Source of the DNA: Dirofilaria immitis
Taxonomy: Eukaryota > Nematoda > Chromadorea > Rhabditida > Onchocercidae
NCBI GenBank assembly: GCA_024305405.1
Contig: JAKNDB010000096.1
Span: forward strand, 62,001-126,000
Direction: 5' to 3'
Length of the DNA: 64,000 nucleotides
Of this stretch, positions 45,279-59,311 are shown in pieces. The notes beneath the pieces are model-generated. The model was not told where the DNA came from, made no database searches, and saw only the letters and a program-made list of their open reading frames with translations. Positions within the stretch are counted from its first letter, which is position 1, and each line of letters starts with the position of its first letter. Both the position numbers and the translations under genes were made by a program.

Positions 45279-46297
45279 ATTTGGGTGACAAATTGATAAT
45301 GAAGTGAGTTCGTAAAAATCATTCAGAAAGAGAACATTTGGTCTAATTCAGTCGAAACCATGAGCTTATTTTGATATCAGGAGGTCTTAAGAAGCGAGGA
45401 AATCATAACAAGCATAACTTGCTATTATGATTGATCCGACATCAATCCGATATAATAGTTATTTCAATTATTGATAATCAAACTATTTTCCATGTAAAAA
45501 TGTTTTATCATGTTTGTTTCTGTTGTTTTAGCATTTAATTTAAATTTTTCATTGATGTTATCTGAAAACTTAATTTTGAGTCGATTCATTTCTTCAAATC
45601 CGTGCTTTCCTTGTCATTTTTTCTGAATCGATGTTTAATTTCGATAAATATAACAATTTTTTAGTGCGATGAAATACAATTTGGACCATTTATTTTCCGA
45701 TTTGTGATTTAAATTTATTTCAAATATTAATTTGGTACAAAATACTATTCAATGCAATCTTTAGTATTCGTTGTGAAAAATATTTTTCGTAATATCGTTC
45801 ATTGGTATCCATATATTTTTGTTAGAATGTGTCAAAAGTCAGACTTATGAAATGTTGTGAATGAGAAGTTATGCAGGTTTTAGTAAGAATATTATATATA
45901 TTTAAACATTTTTTTCAATTCAATTCTTTGACTACAAGATAGACTCGACTTGAAGAGGACTTTGTAAGATGAAATTTCTTCATGAAGGTATAGGAAATTT
46001 CTGCACAGATCTTAAAATTTGATTATTTCGTTGTTTCCGGGGATCGAGATTGTGAATAATAAGAAAATAAATATTGCGTGTATTATTTCAACCACATTAG
46101 AATTTATGAAAATGGTTTCGATTAATCTGTTTCCTGGGATTTCATATTATTTCCATCTTTATGGCTAACCAAAAAAATTCCGGAGAGTACTATTGACATA
46201 ACTTTGCTTCGTGCAGACGGTATGGAACATAGAAAACTTAAAAATTTGATAAGTTTCATTTCAATTCATAAGTGCTATTTTTAGGAAAACTTTTTTA
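45279..46297. other. Intergenic, SMPD4 to XTBD gene
   Basis: AT-rich spacer with nothing recognised. TTTTTAGG at about 46,280 is an acceptor-like site shortly before the next ATG. Confidence 0.5.
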
Positions 46298-48264
46298 ATG
46301 GATGAATTCTTAGACGTGAATAGTTTGGATAGCTTAAGAGCTAGGCATGAAAGTGACGATCAGTGGAAGTTAAGGCGTATGTTCATTGAACGACATATAG
46401 CTGATTATCCAAAAATCGTCTTCTCTGTCTCGCCCAAGTTTTCTGTAATATGGTATCGTTGGGTTGCACGTAAGTTTTCCTTTTGTTTTAACATCGAGAA
46501 CTAGTGGATTGATTGATGTTAACATCGTTGGAAACAATTTATCTAGTTTTTAGGAATCATATAATTAAATATTATCATCTTTTTGATAAAATTCAAAATT
46601 TTTATTGAAAAAATGATGAATTTATAATTAACTACTAATTAATAATCTTAGCAAATTTTCAAGTCTAGCCAATATATCTTAATATTACTTTATTTATTCT
46701 AAGAAAACTGGAGATACTACCATTTTTGGGTGAAATTACAGGAAAATTTTTTATGCCGATACCGATTTCTAGAACATTTGAAACAAATATTAGTAAGAGA
46801 TGAAGATGAAAAAGAATGTCTTTAATAAATGCAGAAGTCAAAAGATAAACTGCCTTTTGGAAATATACAGTCTTTGCAGATATGATCCGGAATTGATGAG
46901 GACAGTTAGAGAAATGGGTGCAGGGTTATGCGAAATGGTTAAGGTTAATACTTTCCTCAAATCAATGAGAATTATAAGAATCTTCCGAATAAATTCGAAA
47001 AAGAGATGAATATAATTAAAAAGCATTGTTTCTATTTAGTTGGCTGATTTTTTCACATAGTACGGATTTTTGTTTTAGGATCGTAAACGAATTTTCGAGC
47101 AAGATTCTACAAAAGCATCTGTTTTAAAGAAAGCAAAGTTGGAATCAAGAAGTGGTGGTATTAGCGAAGATTCGCCATGTGCTTTGAAAAGAAAGGTTTG
47201 TTTGAATTTTTGTTTAAAAAAGAGCTTATTCTCCGTTAATTATATAATGATTTAGTGTTCTTATTTGGAACTGCTGAAAAATTATAGCTTAAAATAATCA
47301 AGATTTCGTTTAGTATTAACGATCCTGCAAAAAATAATGCACTTCATTTGTAGAGCTTTATGCTGATGAGAGCACAGTTGACCGTTCTTGAAAAGGAGCT
47401 GAGCCGCTCGTTTCACTTAATCAGTTAACATCTCGACTAAAATACAAGTGGGAATTAAAGAGTGTAGAAAATGGCAAATCAATACTTCTTGTTAATAATG
47501 TCACTGTTCTGGAAGGAATTTTGCCGGCATGGAATGATAACGATGCAAAAATTTTGCTGCTGCAGCTGCTTTAGCCTCCTTATCAAGGGTATGATTTTTT
47601 ATTTATTTATGTCGAAGAGTGACAGGGAAATTGTCACTTTCAACAATTAATCATCTCATGCAGTGCAGTATTTTTTTTCAATTTTTTCCCAAACTGAAAA
47701 TGATAAAGGAATTGGACAGAACAGGTGTTTTCGAAGAACTGGCGTTTAATTCTTTTGTCGCTTATTAAATATGTAGAATATTTACAGGAAGATAGAGAAG
47801 TGCGCGCAAAAGCTGGCAAATTTGAATTATGTAAGAATGATAGTAGTCCATCCGACTTTTATATGTCCTATCTTATGGATCATTTGAAATTAGCTGTTAA
47901 AGTGATGCCTACCAATGGAACTTCCTTCGATAAATTGGAAGGTGGTCTTCGCACTGTTCGAATGCCTCTGCGATATGTTGCCGAACGCGGAACAGGGTAC
48001 GACATTTCTTTGTATGCTATTTCGAGTACTGTTTTCTTTAAAAGTCAAAATGTCTAATACCAAATTCAAATTATTCAGGTGGGAACAAAAATATCGATAA
48101 ACGCACTAAATGTTCAGTTAGCAAGCGCCGTGTTAAGGAAAGGCGAATGCACTAAGAGTCGAGAAAAAGAACGGAAAGAAGATCTAGCTACTGTGGTCAT
48201 CCAAAAACTTAGTAATTCAGATTTTGAACTTATCCCAAACGCCAACGGATATGTACTCCGCTAG
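46298..48264 (+). CDS. XTBD and dsRBD protein, PAXT-1/CDKN2AIP-like XRN2 partner
   Basis: XTBD proteins (nematode PAXT-1, human CDKN2AIP/CDKN2AIPNL/NKRF) bind and stabilise the nuclear 5'-3' exonuclease XRN2. Exons: 46298-46469, 46871-46943, 47079-47195, 47354-47588, 47725 to about 47996, 48079-48264. The XTBD is split over exons 1-2: QWKLRRMFIERHIADY, SVIWYRWVA, then LCRYDPELMRTVREMG. Exon 3 is a basic linker (KKAKLESR). Exon 4 reads as a double-stranded-RNA-binding domain: SLNQLTSRLKYKWELKSVEN, VTVLEGI, and an alanine-rich last helix. Exon 4 needs two added bases, at A runs 47391-47394 and 47547-47551; its 235 bases then become 237, matching phase-0 neighbours. The exon 1/2 and exon 5/6 junctions are also each one base short. 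A decayed gene is possible but less likely than assembly error. Confidence 0.75.
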
Positions 48265-49522
48265 TTCCCTCACTTATAAAAATATGATATATCAATTTTC
48301 GAACGGCACCAATATTAATGTAAGATCAGTGTTTTTTCTTTTTATATAAAACTTCAAAAAATAAGAGATTTTGCAAAAACGATGAGATAAATATCTACCT
48401 ATGTCGGAATTTATTCTTAATTCATGTGCAGATTGCTTTTTGTCTATATAAAATTCTTTTCTTTGATATCGACAGATAGTACCGAAAACTTGCTATTAAA
48501 ACCAATATTAAAGCATATTATTTTAATGAATATATAAATTTTCACAAGGACAAACTAAATATTCGTAATTGGTATTGTTTTAAAATAACTGAAAGTTAAA
48601 ATTATTTACAACATTGCTAAAAGAATGATTATTGAACAACAACACATATAACTTAATAAATTAGAAACATTGATAGAAACATGAAGCCTACGATTAATCT
48701 CAGTTTTATATAATTTTTTTATAATTTCATTCGGTATTTTGTTCGTTCTCTATTTTTATAGAGTAATTAAGACTCAAGGACTATAACCAATTTTCTACTC
48801 TTCTTACTATTGGATTATTTTAATGCTGTACAAAATTATTTCTTTATTTAAATATTTGCAATAGTACTTCACGTATTTAATAATTATTTATCGCATATAT
48901 TTGATTTTCAGTATTTTCATCAAAAAATATAATAAAAACTCATTCTTTTTGTTTACACTATGCTGTAATTGCGTAATTTTTTTGCAGATATGCGTACTAT
49001 TTTGCTGCAGTAAAGATTTATAGAGTAGATACTTTTTAGATTGAAATATAAATGAGCTTATTACTTCGTTAAACTTTCTTTTGTTGCTAGAAATTTTAGT
49101 GAAATCATTCGATGGATGGAAATTGTGTTATCTTACTAGAATTTTTATAAAAATGCTTTTCAATCACTTCTTTAAAGCAAATTTAAACTTTTCCTATCTA
49201 TCGGGACAAGAGTTATTCGTAAACTGCATAGATCACCGATTAGCAAAACTAACAAGAAACAGCATCCTCAGCAAATTCGGACTCCTGAACGTCACACACA
49301 GTGGAACCTTCATAAATCTTGCCTTGTATTTGCGAACCACCGACATTAATCCATAACTATAAATAATTTGATCAGGAAAAAAATTTCAGATGGTCGTAAC
49401 ATCTAAACTTAGACTATGCGGGAAATTTCGAGTATAACCGGTTAAAATCTCAAAAGTTAGACAGAACTATTTTTAGTCTGTCTATTTTCTAGAAGATTAG
49501 TCTTCATGATCATGTTTATCTA
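48265..49522. other. Convergent intergenic region (XTBD gene and DMGDH 3' ends)
   Basis: AT-rich spacer between convergent genes. The open frame 49081-49356 starts with repetitive hydrophobic sequence and has no family resemblance I can name. Confidence 0.5.
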
Positions 49523-52500
49523 TCACGGTAAACTAAGATGGAAATTGTGTTTGAATAAACCGTTTGCATAAAAACCACTATTTCCACTATTGCAGCAAAG
49601 TGAGGAATCAACCTTATCGTTGGGAGTGATATCCGAATGCACCCAAGCGAAAGCAAGTGGTCGATGAAGTCGAACACTATATGTTCCAGATGTTATCTGC
49701 CCCACTCGCTGAAACAAGTTATCCGTGATTATGACAACAAATGTCACTAATAACGCGTAGGACACAGAATTATATATGAAAAAAGATAACTTACATCTTC
49801 TGAACCTTCCTTACGAATCACTTCCATTCGTTTCGGTATCATTCTCCAACCCTGAGATTCAGTAAGCGGTTTGCAAACCAAGAGTACCTAAAACTTTTTA
49901 TTCCAAAGTTAAGCGATTTTATTCTACCACAGAAGAAATTTATTTCCTTTGTGTTCTTTGCCAGAAAAGAAATACGATTTTTTTCTACAGTATCATGAGA
50001 TCGTTCGCCTCTTGCTATTGTTTTCCAGATACTTTTCTAATGATAGCACAATCACATAGCCAATGTCACTATATACAATTCGAAAAGATTACTACACCTA
50101 TACGCTGCATGGCTTCAAGCTTGCTTTAAGCTTCCGAGGGATGTATCTAATAATATTCGATATACCATAACAACTTCTAACCAAAAAATAAGCATTGGAT
50201 TTGTCGCATGTCCAACTTCGATTTGTTCTATGCTATTATTCGATTCCCGAATCTTTAAACATAAAGCTTGCAAGGAATTTCTGTTTTCTTTAATCCTGTT
50301 TTTGGAGTAATGATTTCAATTTTCCTAATATTTCCACTTTTTTTTGAAAGATGCACCGCTAGTTATAACAAGGACTTGTTATTATTCTTTTTCATAGATG
50401 CATTTACATAAATTTCAGACCATTTCCTCTGCAATGATTTTGAACTGTCCCAAGAATTTTGTCTGGAATTTAAAGAAACCTGTTTCCGATTCCATTGTTT
50501 CTGCGATAGTTCCACACAAGATGTTTTGCCAATGAAGTTTTCCTTGTTCAAATCAACCATCTTGCTTAATCCACATTCGTAAGGATTTGTATTTAGCGTG
50601 AGCTGTAAAAGACAAAAAATATTTGTTAACAATAAATACCACGACATTATTCATTTAGTTATAAATAGAAGACAGCAAGCATAAATTCTAAATATCAAAT
50701 GGAATAATAAGCCAGAAAATGTCTTATTAGTAGATATTCATAAATGTCGAAAAAAATTCTCTAATGCCTACCTCGCACAAATCTTAATATAGGACGCCAC
50801 ACCATACATTAACAAATAGTAATAGTAAAATGGCGGTGATAAAGTAACCAAACATTTCGATATAGCGTGCAAAGATAGTTAAATAAACAAACATACTTCT
50901 CTGCCCCAAATCTTATAGCCATTCTCAATACGCATCATGTTCAATGTACTTTGGCCAAAATTAACAATTCCGTAACTTCTACCAACCTCCATTAATGAAT
51001 TATAGAGTGCCAATGTATCACCTCTGAAAAGAAATCGGTTTAATAGCTGGTATTATAATTACTATTTTTTGAAAAACTGATAAAAGGTTTTCCTTAAATA
51101 ATACACTAAATATTACAGCTCAATAATGCAGAACTAAGTGTTCGAACTGACAGATTTCTAAACATTGCAATGAAAGTTTTTAAAAGACGAAAAAATCTTG
51201 AAAAAATGAATTCCATACACACCAACAGTTTCGCGACAGCAAACCTGTTATGATAAAGTTCATAAGAAAGTTGTCCTGTAGCAGCTGTAGTACGAACAGC
51301 AATAACTGGTGCCGAGCCAAGTCTCATTAATCGCGCAGAGTTTTGTTCAAAACCCAAATCCGATCTTGTTAATTCTTCCAGCACCTAAATTTTCAACTTT
51401 TAGATTATTTCAGAGATACTTAACTGGTTGGAATTTATAAAATATATGCATATGATATATTGAAGCACTAATAAATAAGTCAGAATAGCAAATCGAAGGA
51501 AATTAAATACAGAGTATCTCTTTGCACATCTGAACGTGAAAATGATTGGTGTGTTACAAAATTAACTGTTTATAGATGATGGAAAGAATAAGCAGTCCGA
51601 AGGAATCCGCTCCTTCGACTGCTTAATGGATGACATAAATTAAAAAGTAAAATGAAACGTCACATTTCAATATATTTCATCATATAGTTTGGACCGAAAG
51701 ACAAAGACTAATAGACAAGAAGTGATAAAAATCAGTAGTTTACTTGGTCTTTATTATCAACAAAAAAAAGAACTTACGTTCCGGCTCTTTGGACCGACAA
51801 CAGCAAGCGAAGCTAAATATTCACTTACACCGGATATTTCTACGTTAGCATCTATCTCAATTGCAGCTCTTTTCAACCAATTAAGTTCACGAGATTCCCG
51901 TTCTGGATCAGTTAAAAGAATAAATTCCGATCTGTAACATTTCAGATTTCAAAATTTTGCAACAGTGCAATTAAATAAAGTCTCATGTTTATCATTTACT
52001 CTAGTTTTAGGTATAATATCTTTTTTATAAACAAGTAACAAAAGTATGAAACTTATGATTTCGCTGCTAGAAAATTAGATCGAGCGAATAGATAAACTTG
52101 ATGATTATAGAAGTACCTGTACTGATCATGATGGAAAAGGTCTAATGAACCAAAAATATTCCCCTTTTTCGTGAGCATTAATCCCGACGATACTTCACCT
52201 AGTTGAGGTGGCTCATTGGTGAGCACGTAACTAAGAAACTTTTCGGAATCCTTGCCACGTACCTGCAAAAAGCATATTTAAATTTCAAAAAAGAATTTTA
52301 AATTTAGTGATTCAAAACTTAATAAAGATTGAATACTTTAAATTTTTCTTTAAAATTTCTCTCACCAATTATTTTTAGCAAACTTGAACCTTCAAAGTTA
52401 AAATCTTATATTTTTAATGCTGAATGAAAGTTTCCGTGGAAAAAAGGAACTAATAATTAATGATCGAAAAAAGGAAAAAGATAGGCAACTTCAATTTTGC

Positions 52501-55500
52501 CGCGCCAAGATAAATCGATAACACCACATTTATTCGATACCAATTCGTACTCACGTATCATATTCGGCAGTTTATCTTTGTACTCAGCAGCAAATGATTC
52601 CGCGACCTACAAAAAACAGTTTCCCATTTGCTGCAAATTTGCAAACTTTAACCAATATAATAGTCCAAATCTAAATACTATCTATGACTTATTGAACTGA
52701 TTGTCGATCACAAATGTTTGCATATTTTGATAAAATTTTTGTCTAAACGACTCATTAACATTTCGAAACGGACTATTTTTAGTTTGCCCCAAGTTTTCGG
52801 GACATATCTAATACTCACACTAGAAATAAAATGAATATGCTACTTATAAATTACCTCCCAGCCATTGCGGAATAAATAAAAACATCCCTCCTTTTGCAGC
52901 CGTCCATAAATCCCACTTATACGTTCTGTAGGTCGTCCAACTAGCCGATTTGTGTACGACCAATTGTAAAACATGGAGTATGTTTCACGACACTTGTTTA
53001 TGATGTAATCCCGTGTTACCCAACGATCAAATCTATAATGAAATATGGCAACAGAAAAATACAAATCCCAAATAAGATGAATAGAAGCAACCTATATTCT
53101 TGAAATTAACTAGAATATTAATATTCGTCTCAGCGTAACAGTTTTTTTTTGGAAAAAGAATTAGTGGGTATTTAATTAAAATCAATCGACCTCGCAATTC
53201 CAAAAAGAAGCGTTAAGGTGTTCAACTGTTGAAATCAAAAATTTAATTTTTTAGTCAAAGATAACACTTCACATAAAATCCTTAACAAAAAAAGGAAAAT
53301 GAAGAAGACGCTCAAAAATAGATAAAAAATGAGAAAAAAATCTAAAGAATCTAAAATCCTCCAAATGTAAATTTTTAAAGAGTAATCAAACCTATTGGCA
53401 TCGGTATCAAACAACTCAGATGGAGGTTCGCCATCGATTATCCAGTCTGCCAAATACTTTCCCATTCCACCACCACTTGAAACACCATCGAAATATCCAG
53501 CCTATCAGAAAATTAATTTATTCCCAGAAGAACCGAACATTTATTTCATTGTACGAAGTAACTGATTATCAGGACTACAAAAGTTTCACCTGAAGCCAAT
53601 AATTTTGTTTGTGGTTAATAGGTCCTACAAGCGGATAACCATCGGCCATCATAGTTACAACAGATGCCCGTGCATCAATATTAACACCACGTAAACATGG
53701 AATAAGATCACATGCGCGCTCATAAGCTCGTTTTAAACGCTTGAAATCTGGTTCAATGACCACTTCTGAAGAAATCTAATGTCTCTCAGTAATTTTAAAA
53801 TGAGAATTCCTCGCCAAATCTCACTTATCATTTCTTCTTTTTCCTTTCAGATCAGAAATGTTGCAAACGATTAAGATAAATAATTAGAATGAAATAAACT
53901 GAATGACCAATTCCTTCCACTGAGTTGCATTAGATTATTACTTACACTACTATTCCAGCGATCCTAAGACAGAGAGAGTTCAAATGCTATTCAGACCAAA
54001 AATTTACTCAAGATTAATTATAGATCTTGCTATTCCTATCCATTACAATTAATATAAAAATTTAATCAAGCAAAATAACCTTAACAATAAACAACACTTT
54101 ATTTCTGCAACATGTAAAAAAAGTTAACTTAGCATACCTTCTGGCATATGTTCTATCCAATCTTCCTGAATAACAATATCCGACGGTTTTTGTTCGAAAC
54201 CACCGAATAGTACACTATTGTCCACTCTATGTATGTAAAATGAACTTTCATGATCTATAATGGCCGGCAAATCCACCAGTGGCTCTACCTGAATTCGAAA
54301 GTTAAAAATATATGCTATTTGATTCCTTAACCAAAACTACAATACAAAATGAAAGTCAAGTATGAATGAAAACCTAATTATTAATTTAATCCAAACTATT
54401 GCTGCTTTTTGCTTCAACAAGTTCTTATCATAACTATCATTTTGAAAAAGTTCTTTGTTTTTTGAAAACACTTCAAACTTCTCCAATAAAACTATGATTT
54501 ACTTCAGGTAAAGGACCAATATGTGCATACTGATGTTCTACTATTACAAGAGGGATATCCAAATTTGTTAAGCGTCCAAATTCTCGAGCCCAGAGACCTG
54601 GAATTCTCTTTGGAGTTGAAAAGATGAAATTTATAATAGAAATGCTATAGAATAATGGAGTTCCCATACACTCTGTTGCAATTCTAACTTATACAAATAA
54701 AAGTTCGATCTGGATGTGCCATAAATGATGTCTATCAAAGAAGGCAATATTTCACATTTTCACTGAAAGACTCATAGTTTCGTGTATCAAATTTTTCTTT
54801 CATTCCATAAATGTACGGCATGAAAATTTCTGTTTTTACTCTAACAATATGATAGAATTCAGAGGAAGAGCCACCGTTAAGAATGTAAGACCTATGGAAT
54901 CCATAAGATACACTATCATTATGAAATTATGAAATATCAAGTCTAAAATCATATTAAGTCTAGCAATAAAGTCATCACATACCTGCAGCATTTACAATGT
55001 TTCGAGTTCGTACTTGACTGCCATCATCAAATTTCACGACCCAATCAGTTCTTCCTTCTTCTACTGCTTTAATTTTTGGACACTGCTCGACAAGCACAGC
55101 ACCACGTTTTTCAGCACCTTTAGCCAAAGCAAGTGTTAGATTTTGAGCATTTATATAACCATCGCCAGATGTATATAAAGCTCCTAATACAGTTTTTGTA
55201 TCTAGAATAGGTGCCAAATTTTTCACTTTGTCGGCATCAATCAATGTTGTTTTCGCTACATCACCTTTCTGCAAACAAGGATGGAAATTAGCAACGTACT
55301 AAAAATATCTTAAAAATACTCATATTCATTCCTTCCATTGTTTATATCGGAAATTTTGCACATCTCAATTTAGATGATGAAAGGAGTTGTAGTGGGAGGA
55401 AGGGAAAAAGTGGAAAATTTTGCAAAAGAGTCATCCAATAATTAAAAGATGTTTCACTGAAATTAAAATACCTGAAAATAGTCTCGAGCTGTATAACGTC

Positions 55501-56784
55501 GGAATTCATCCAACCGCGTCTCACTGGTTGCTAATCTCAATGTTCCAGTACGAGAAAATTCAAGCTTCTAAAATCATATATAGTCAGCCATAAGATCATT
55601 AACAGCGGAAACTTTAATAATCAAAAAGTCCATAAAATTAACCAACATTTTTACAGTATTAAATTTTGAAGAGCATACCTCTTTTGCTTCCGCTTCTAGA
55701 CTTGCATACAGTTCAACGGACCATGCAAGAAACGGCTTGTAGCGATGAATTGGATGCGCTGAACTAACCAAACCCGGCTATAAATTGAAAATGATTGAAA
55801 ATGTAACTAAGACAAAAATATAATACGTATCTCTGCTTCTTCAACAATATTCTACAACATCTAAACAACATTCAAATAAATCATTAATTATAGATAAGTG
55901 TCTTAAGAGAGTTTCGGTATATAAATAATTTCAATTAATAAGCAAAAAAAAAAACAAATTTTCAAAACAAAGCCTATTTGTATAATCGGAATTGAAATAG
56001 AATGCTATAATATTTCGATATAAAGAGTCTGATAACGATGAATTTTACAGCGAAACTTCGCCAAAAATACGGTTGAAATAATTTAAGTATGAAAAAATCA
56101 CATTCCTAATTTTTAAAAGCAAAAAAAGATCTGAAAAATCAAACCGAATGCAGTGCTATTTCGTCTGCTAATTTTCCTCTCTCCAATAAAACAATATCAC
56201 GAACACCACGAAGCGTCAAATGATAAGCCACCGATGTTCCAACAATACCGCCACCAACAATTAATGTAAAAGCATCTTTTGGTATTTCACTAAGATACCT
56301 GTATAATTTGTAGTTATAAATTTGTTACTTTAAATTTCCATTCAAACAATTTCAATTTTAATAAGAATAAAACGCTTTTTTCCCAGTACGGATGAAACTA
56401 TTTTTCGAATCGCTAACGACTTTGTAAACGGATGCAACAAAGAAAATGAATATGGTTAATATCATTAATTTAGAATATCATCAAGTAAAAAATATAACTG
56501 ATAATTCGTTCATCTTTATCATCGCTTTCAACAAGTAGAGTATCATTGTTTATTTTATGAATATAAAAGCAGATGAATTTATAAATTCAAAATATCGGAA
56601 AATGAATTTATAAAATGCAACTTGCAAAAACTTACGTATATTCTTTCTCAAAGCATCAAATAAAATCACAAATGGTTAATTTCAAAATTCACTAATGTAT
56701 TAGAATGAAATTCATAACATCTATTTACCGAGCCTGTTCGATTAATTGACGCTTTCGAGAAGCAGCTTTCAATAATGCAAACAT
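49523..56784 (-). CDS. DMGDH: Dimethylglycine dehydrogenase-like mitochondrial flavoprotein
   Basis: FAD-dependent demethylase of one-carbon metabolism that passes the methyl group to tetrahydrofolate. Eighteen minus-strand exons: 56729-56784, 56145-56298, 55679-55777, 55472-55567, 54983-55268, 54503-54597, 54138-54288, 53590-53765, 53392-53501, 52855-53032, 52490-52606, 52117-52262, 51778-51931, 51245-51384, 50897-51023, 50480-50602, 49795-49887, 49523-49708. All phases agree over 2,487 bases; 828 residues. The start MFALLKAASRKRQ looks like a mitochondrial presequence. The FAD fold opens LIVGGGIVGTSVAYHL. LHSPGLVSSAHP places a His where DMGDH/SARDH link FAD covalently. Then FGRL...VEHQYAHIGPLPE, ADGYPLVGP, GGGMGKYLADWI, GRPTERISGIY and the folate-binding GcvT half (TGQLSYELYHNR, FIGKTSC, SGTYSVRLHRPLAFAWV). 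GRPTERISGIY favours DMGDH over sarcosine dehydrogenase. Confidence 0.9.
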
Positions 56785-59311
56785 TTTGTACGCTTATTGC
56801 TAAGCACAGGAATAAACGACGACAAATAGTAATAAGCCGAATAAAATAAAATCGCCAAATGCTTCAAATTATAATAGTTATTTTTTTATTTTTATTTTTA
56901 ATGCTTTTTACAATAACACATAAAAGTCGAAAACTGCGTGCAAAACGTAATAAATTTAAAAATTTCATACAATGCTTTTTTTGCTGCTAATTCACTGATA
57001 GGTTAAATATTTCAAACAAAACAAAAAAAAGAGAAACAAATTTATAGTTTTGTTGAATAGATAATCGATATAAAAAACATATTTATATATTTGATATTAT
57101 TAGAACTTCTCTTTATGAGGAATATCTCAGAGGTTGATTGCTTCGTTCGCATCACAGAAATGGTAGTGATTAATATAAGAGAATAGAATATCTGATTTGT
57201 TTCTTTTTTTGGAACCAAAAAAAAAAGCAAGATAAAATGAAGTTTGTGTAAATATATAATTCGAAAATTTGGTGCAATTATTTTACATAATTGTTAATAT
57301 ATCTATTTGAAGATGAAATATAAAAAATTAATTTTATAAATTAATAATCTTTTGTACTGCTATTTCATTGTCGAAAAAATAATTCTTTTTCTTACTAAGT
57401 CTCTATGTAAATTTAAATGTTAGTAAAAGAAAAAAGACGAACAAAGAAAGATAGAAAAAGAATCCTATGTAATTCCAATACAATTTCTTGATTCAATTTT
57501 CTACATTTTTGGATTAGTTGAAAGCAATTAATTTCTAAAAAAAAAAAAATCCTATAGATATTTACTATAAGCTGCATATCAAGCCATTTAATTATGCGCA
57601 TTATCATTAACATAAGTTTAATAAACACAAAAATTAATGTTTGTAGTATATGTTTGATTTTTATTTCATGCGAAAGTTGAAAAGAAAAAATATGTTCGTT
57701 AATAATGCAAACATTTTCTCAATTATTTAAATTTTGAAACTAATAAAAGATGAATCGTGTAAACAAACGTTATAATGAAATGTGAATTGAAAGATAAAAT
57801 TTTTTCTTTCCTTTATAATGAGTGAGAATCTCTACTGATCTGGAAACAAGTGAATAGTATATAACATACCCATTTCCTTTTCTTTTGTTTTTCTCGATCA
57901 TAGAAATGCCCCATCATTCCAACTATCGATACATGCTTATAGGCAGGAATGATAATAAATATCTCTACCTGCATCACTCTTCCAGACACTATGAACTTTT
58001 GACCTTCGATTATTCGTATAAATTGTGTAAGATAGTTTTGCCATTACGGTATTAATTAAATATAAGATAGATCAAATAAAGTATGCTTTCACTGGCAAAT
58101 AAACGCTCAGGCTGGAAACAATATTAGCATATGTAAATCCCGAGCTTTAATATATATTTCTTGGGTACAATTCCTCAAAAACTTATACTCCATCCAGTGA
58201 GTCTCTAATTATCATTTCTGATTATCAAATGTCCGTTCTCCTTTTTCCTTTTCCATTCAATTTTTTCAAATTATCATTTCTGTTTTATCATCTAATTGTG
58301 GTCTTCGTAAGATTTGTAGCAACTAGAGATCAAACTAATAATAACTTCTCAATAAAATGACAATTCCTAGAAATCAAATAAAATACATTGTAATCGTATT
58401 AAACTTCGTAAATGATAGAATTGACCTTACAAATCTAATCTAAAATTCCCGATAAAAAGTAAGAAGAGACACCAATCTTTAAGAGAAATAAGAAAGATTA
58501 AAAATGAAATGAAAATCTAATTTTGAATGATAATGAAGAGGAAATGATGAACGATGTAATATGTAGAAAATACATAACTGGGATTATTTATGAAATAATA
58601 TTTGACTGTTACTCTAAACATAAACAATTGATTTCTGGTTACCAATCATAAAAAAACAAAATCATTCCTTAACTTTATATCCAAATATATCCAGAATGAA
58701 AGGAAATCCGAATATGTAAAAGACTTGAAAAAATTTTAAATAATATTTATACGGTAAAACAATATTTGTTAAATTTGACGATAAAATATGAAATGACAGA
58801 ATAAAAGGTAAATATTTAATCATGAAATCAAGAAAAAAAATACAAAAAATGTGTCGCAGCAATATTCATTCATATATGCTAAAATCACAAAAAAGAAAAA
58901 TCACTACTGGAACAATAATATCAAACAATCTATACATAACAATATCGCAAACAATTACACATTGAAAAATATATATGTGCTTAAAATTTACTTGAGTTAA
59001 AATTAAAATGGTAACATTGCCAAATACAATTCGCAACAAGGATATAAAAAAATGATACACAATGAATTTAAATAGATATATGAATAGGTGAAGGTGATTA
59101 CTTAAAAATTTTCGAAATAGAATTAAGCTTCTTAATTTTAAGCTAATTAGCCGACAGAAGTTGAATGACATTTTCACAGCATTTTTGAAATTTTTGACGT
59201 AATTCAAAGCACAAATTTTAGTTAAATGAAGATAGTTATTTAGATAATCACTAATCAATGAAATGATAAGTAACACATAATATCGTAAATTCTCATATTA
59301 AAAAGTTTCAT
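56785..59311. other. Intergenic, DMGDH promoter side and NUP93 3' side
   Basis: 2.5 kb of very AT-rich DNA between the DMGDH start and the NUP93 stop, both on the minus strand. Open frames at 57042-57230, 57413-57628, 58662-58862 and 58866-59276 translate to Phe/Ile/Leu-rich low-complexity sequence with no motif, as expected from AT-rich non-coding DNA. Confidence 0.55.

Noticed and set aside
46741..46870. Open frame NFLCRYRFLEHLKQ as an XTBD exon
   Set aside because: The neighbouring sequence SVIWYRWVA plus LCRYDPELM already completes the XTBD with correct spacing, so this is read as intron.
58866..59276. 136-codon minus-strand open frame
   Set aside because: Phe/Ile/Leu-rich translation of AT-rich spacer with no domain, in the NUP93 3' flank.
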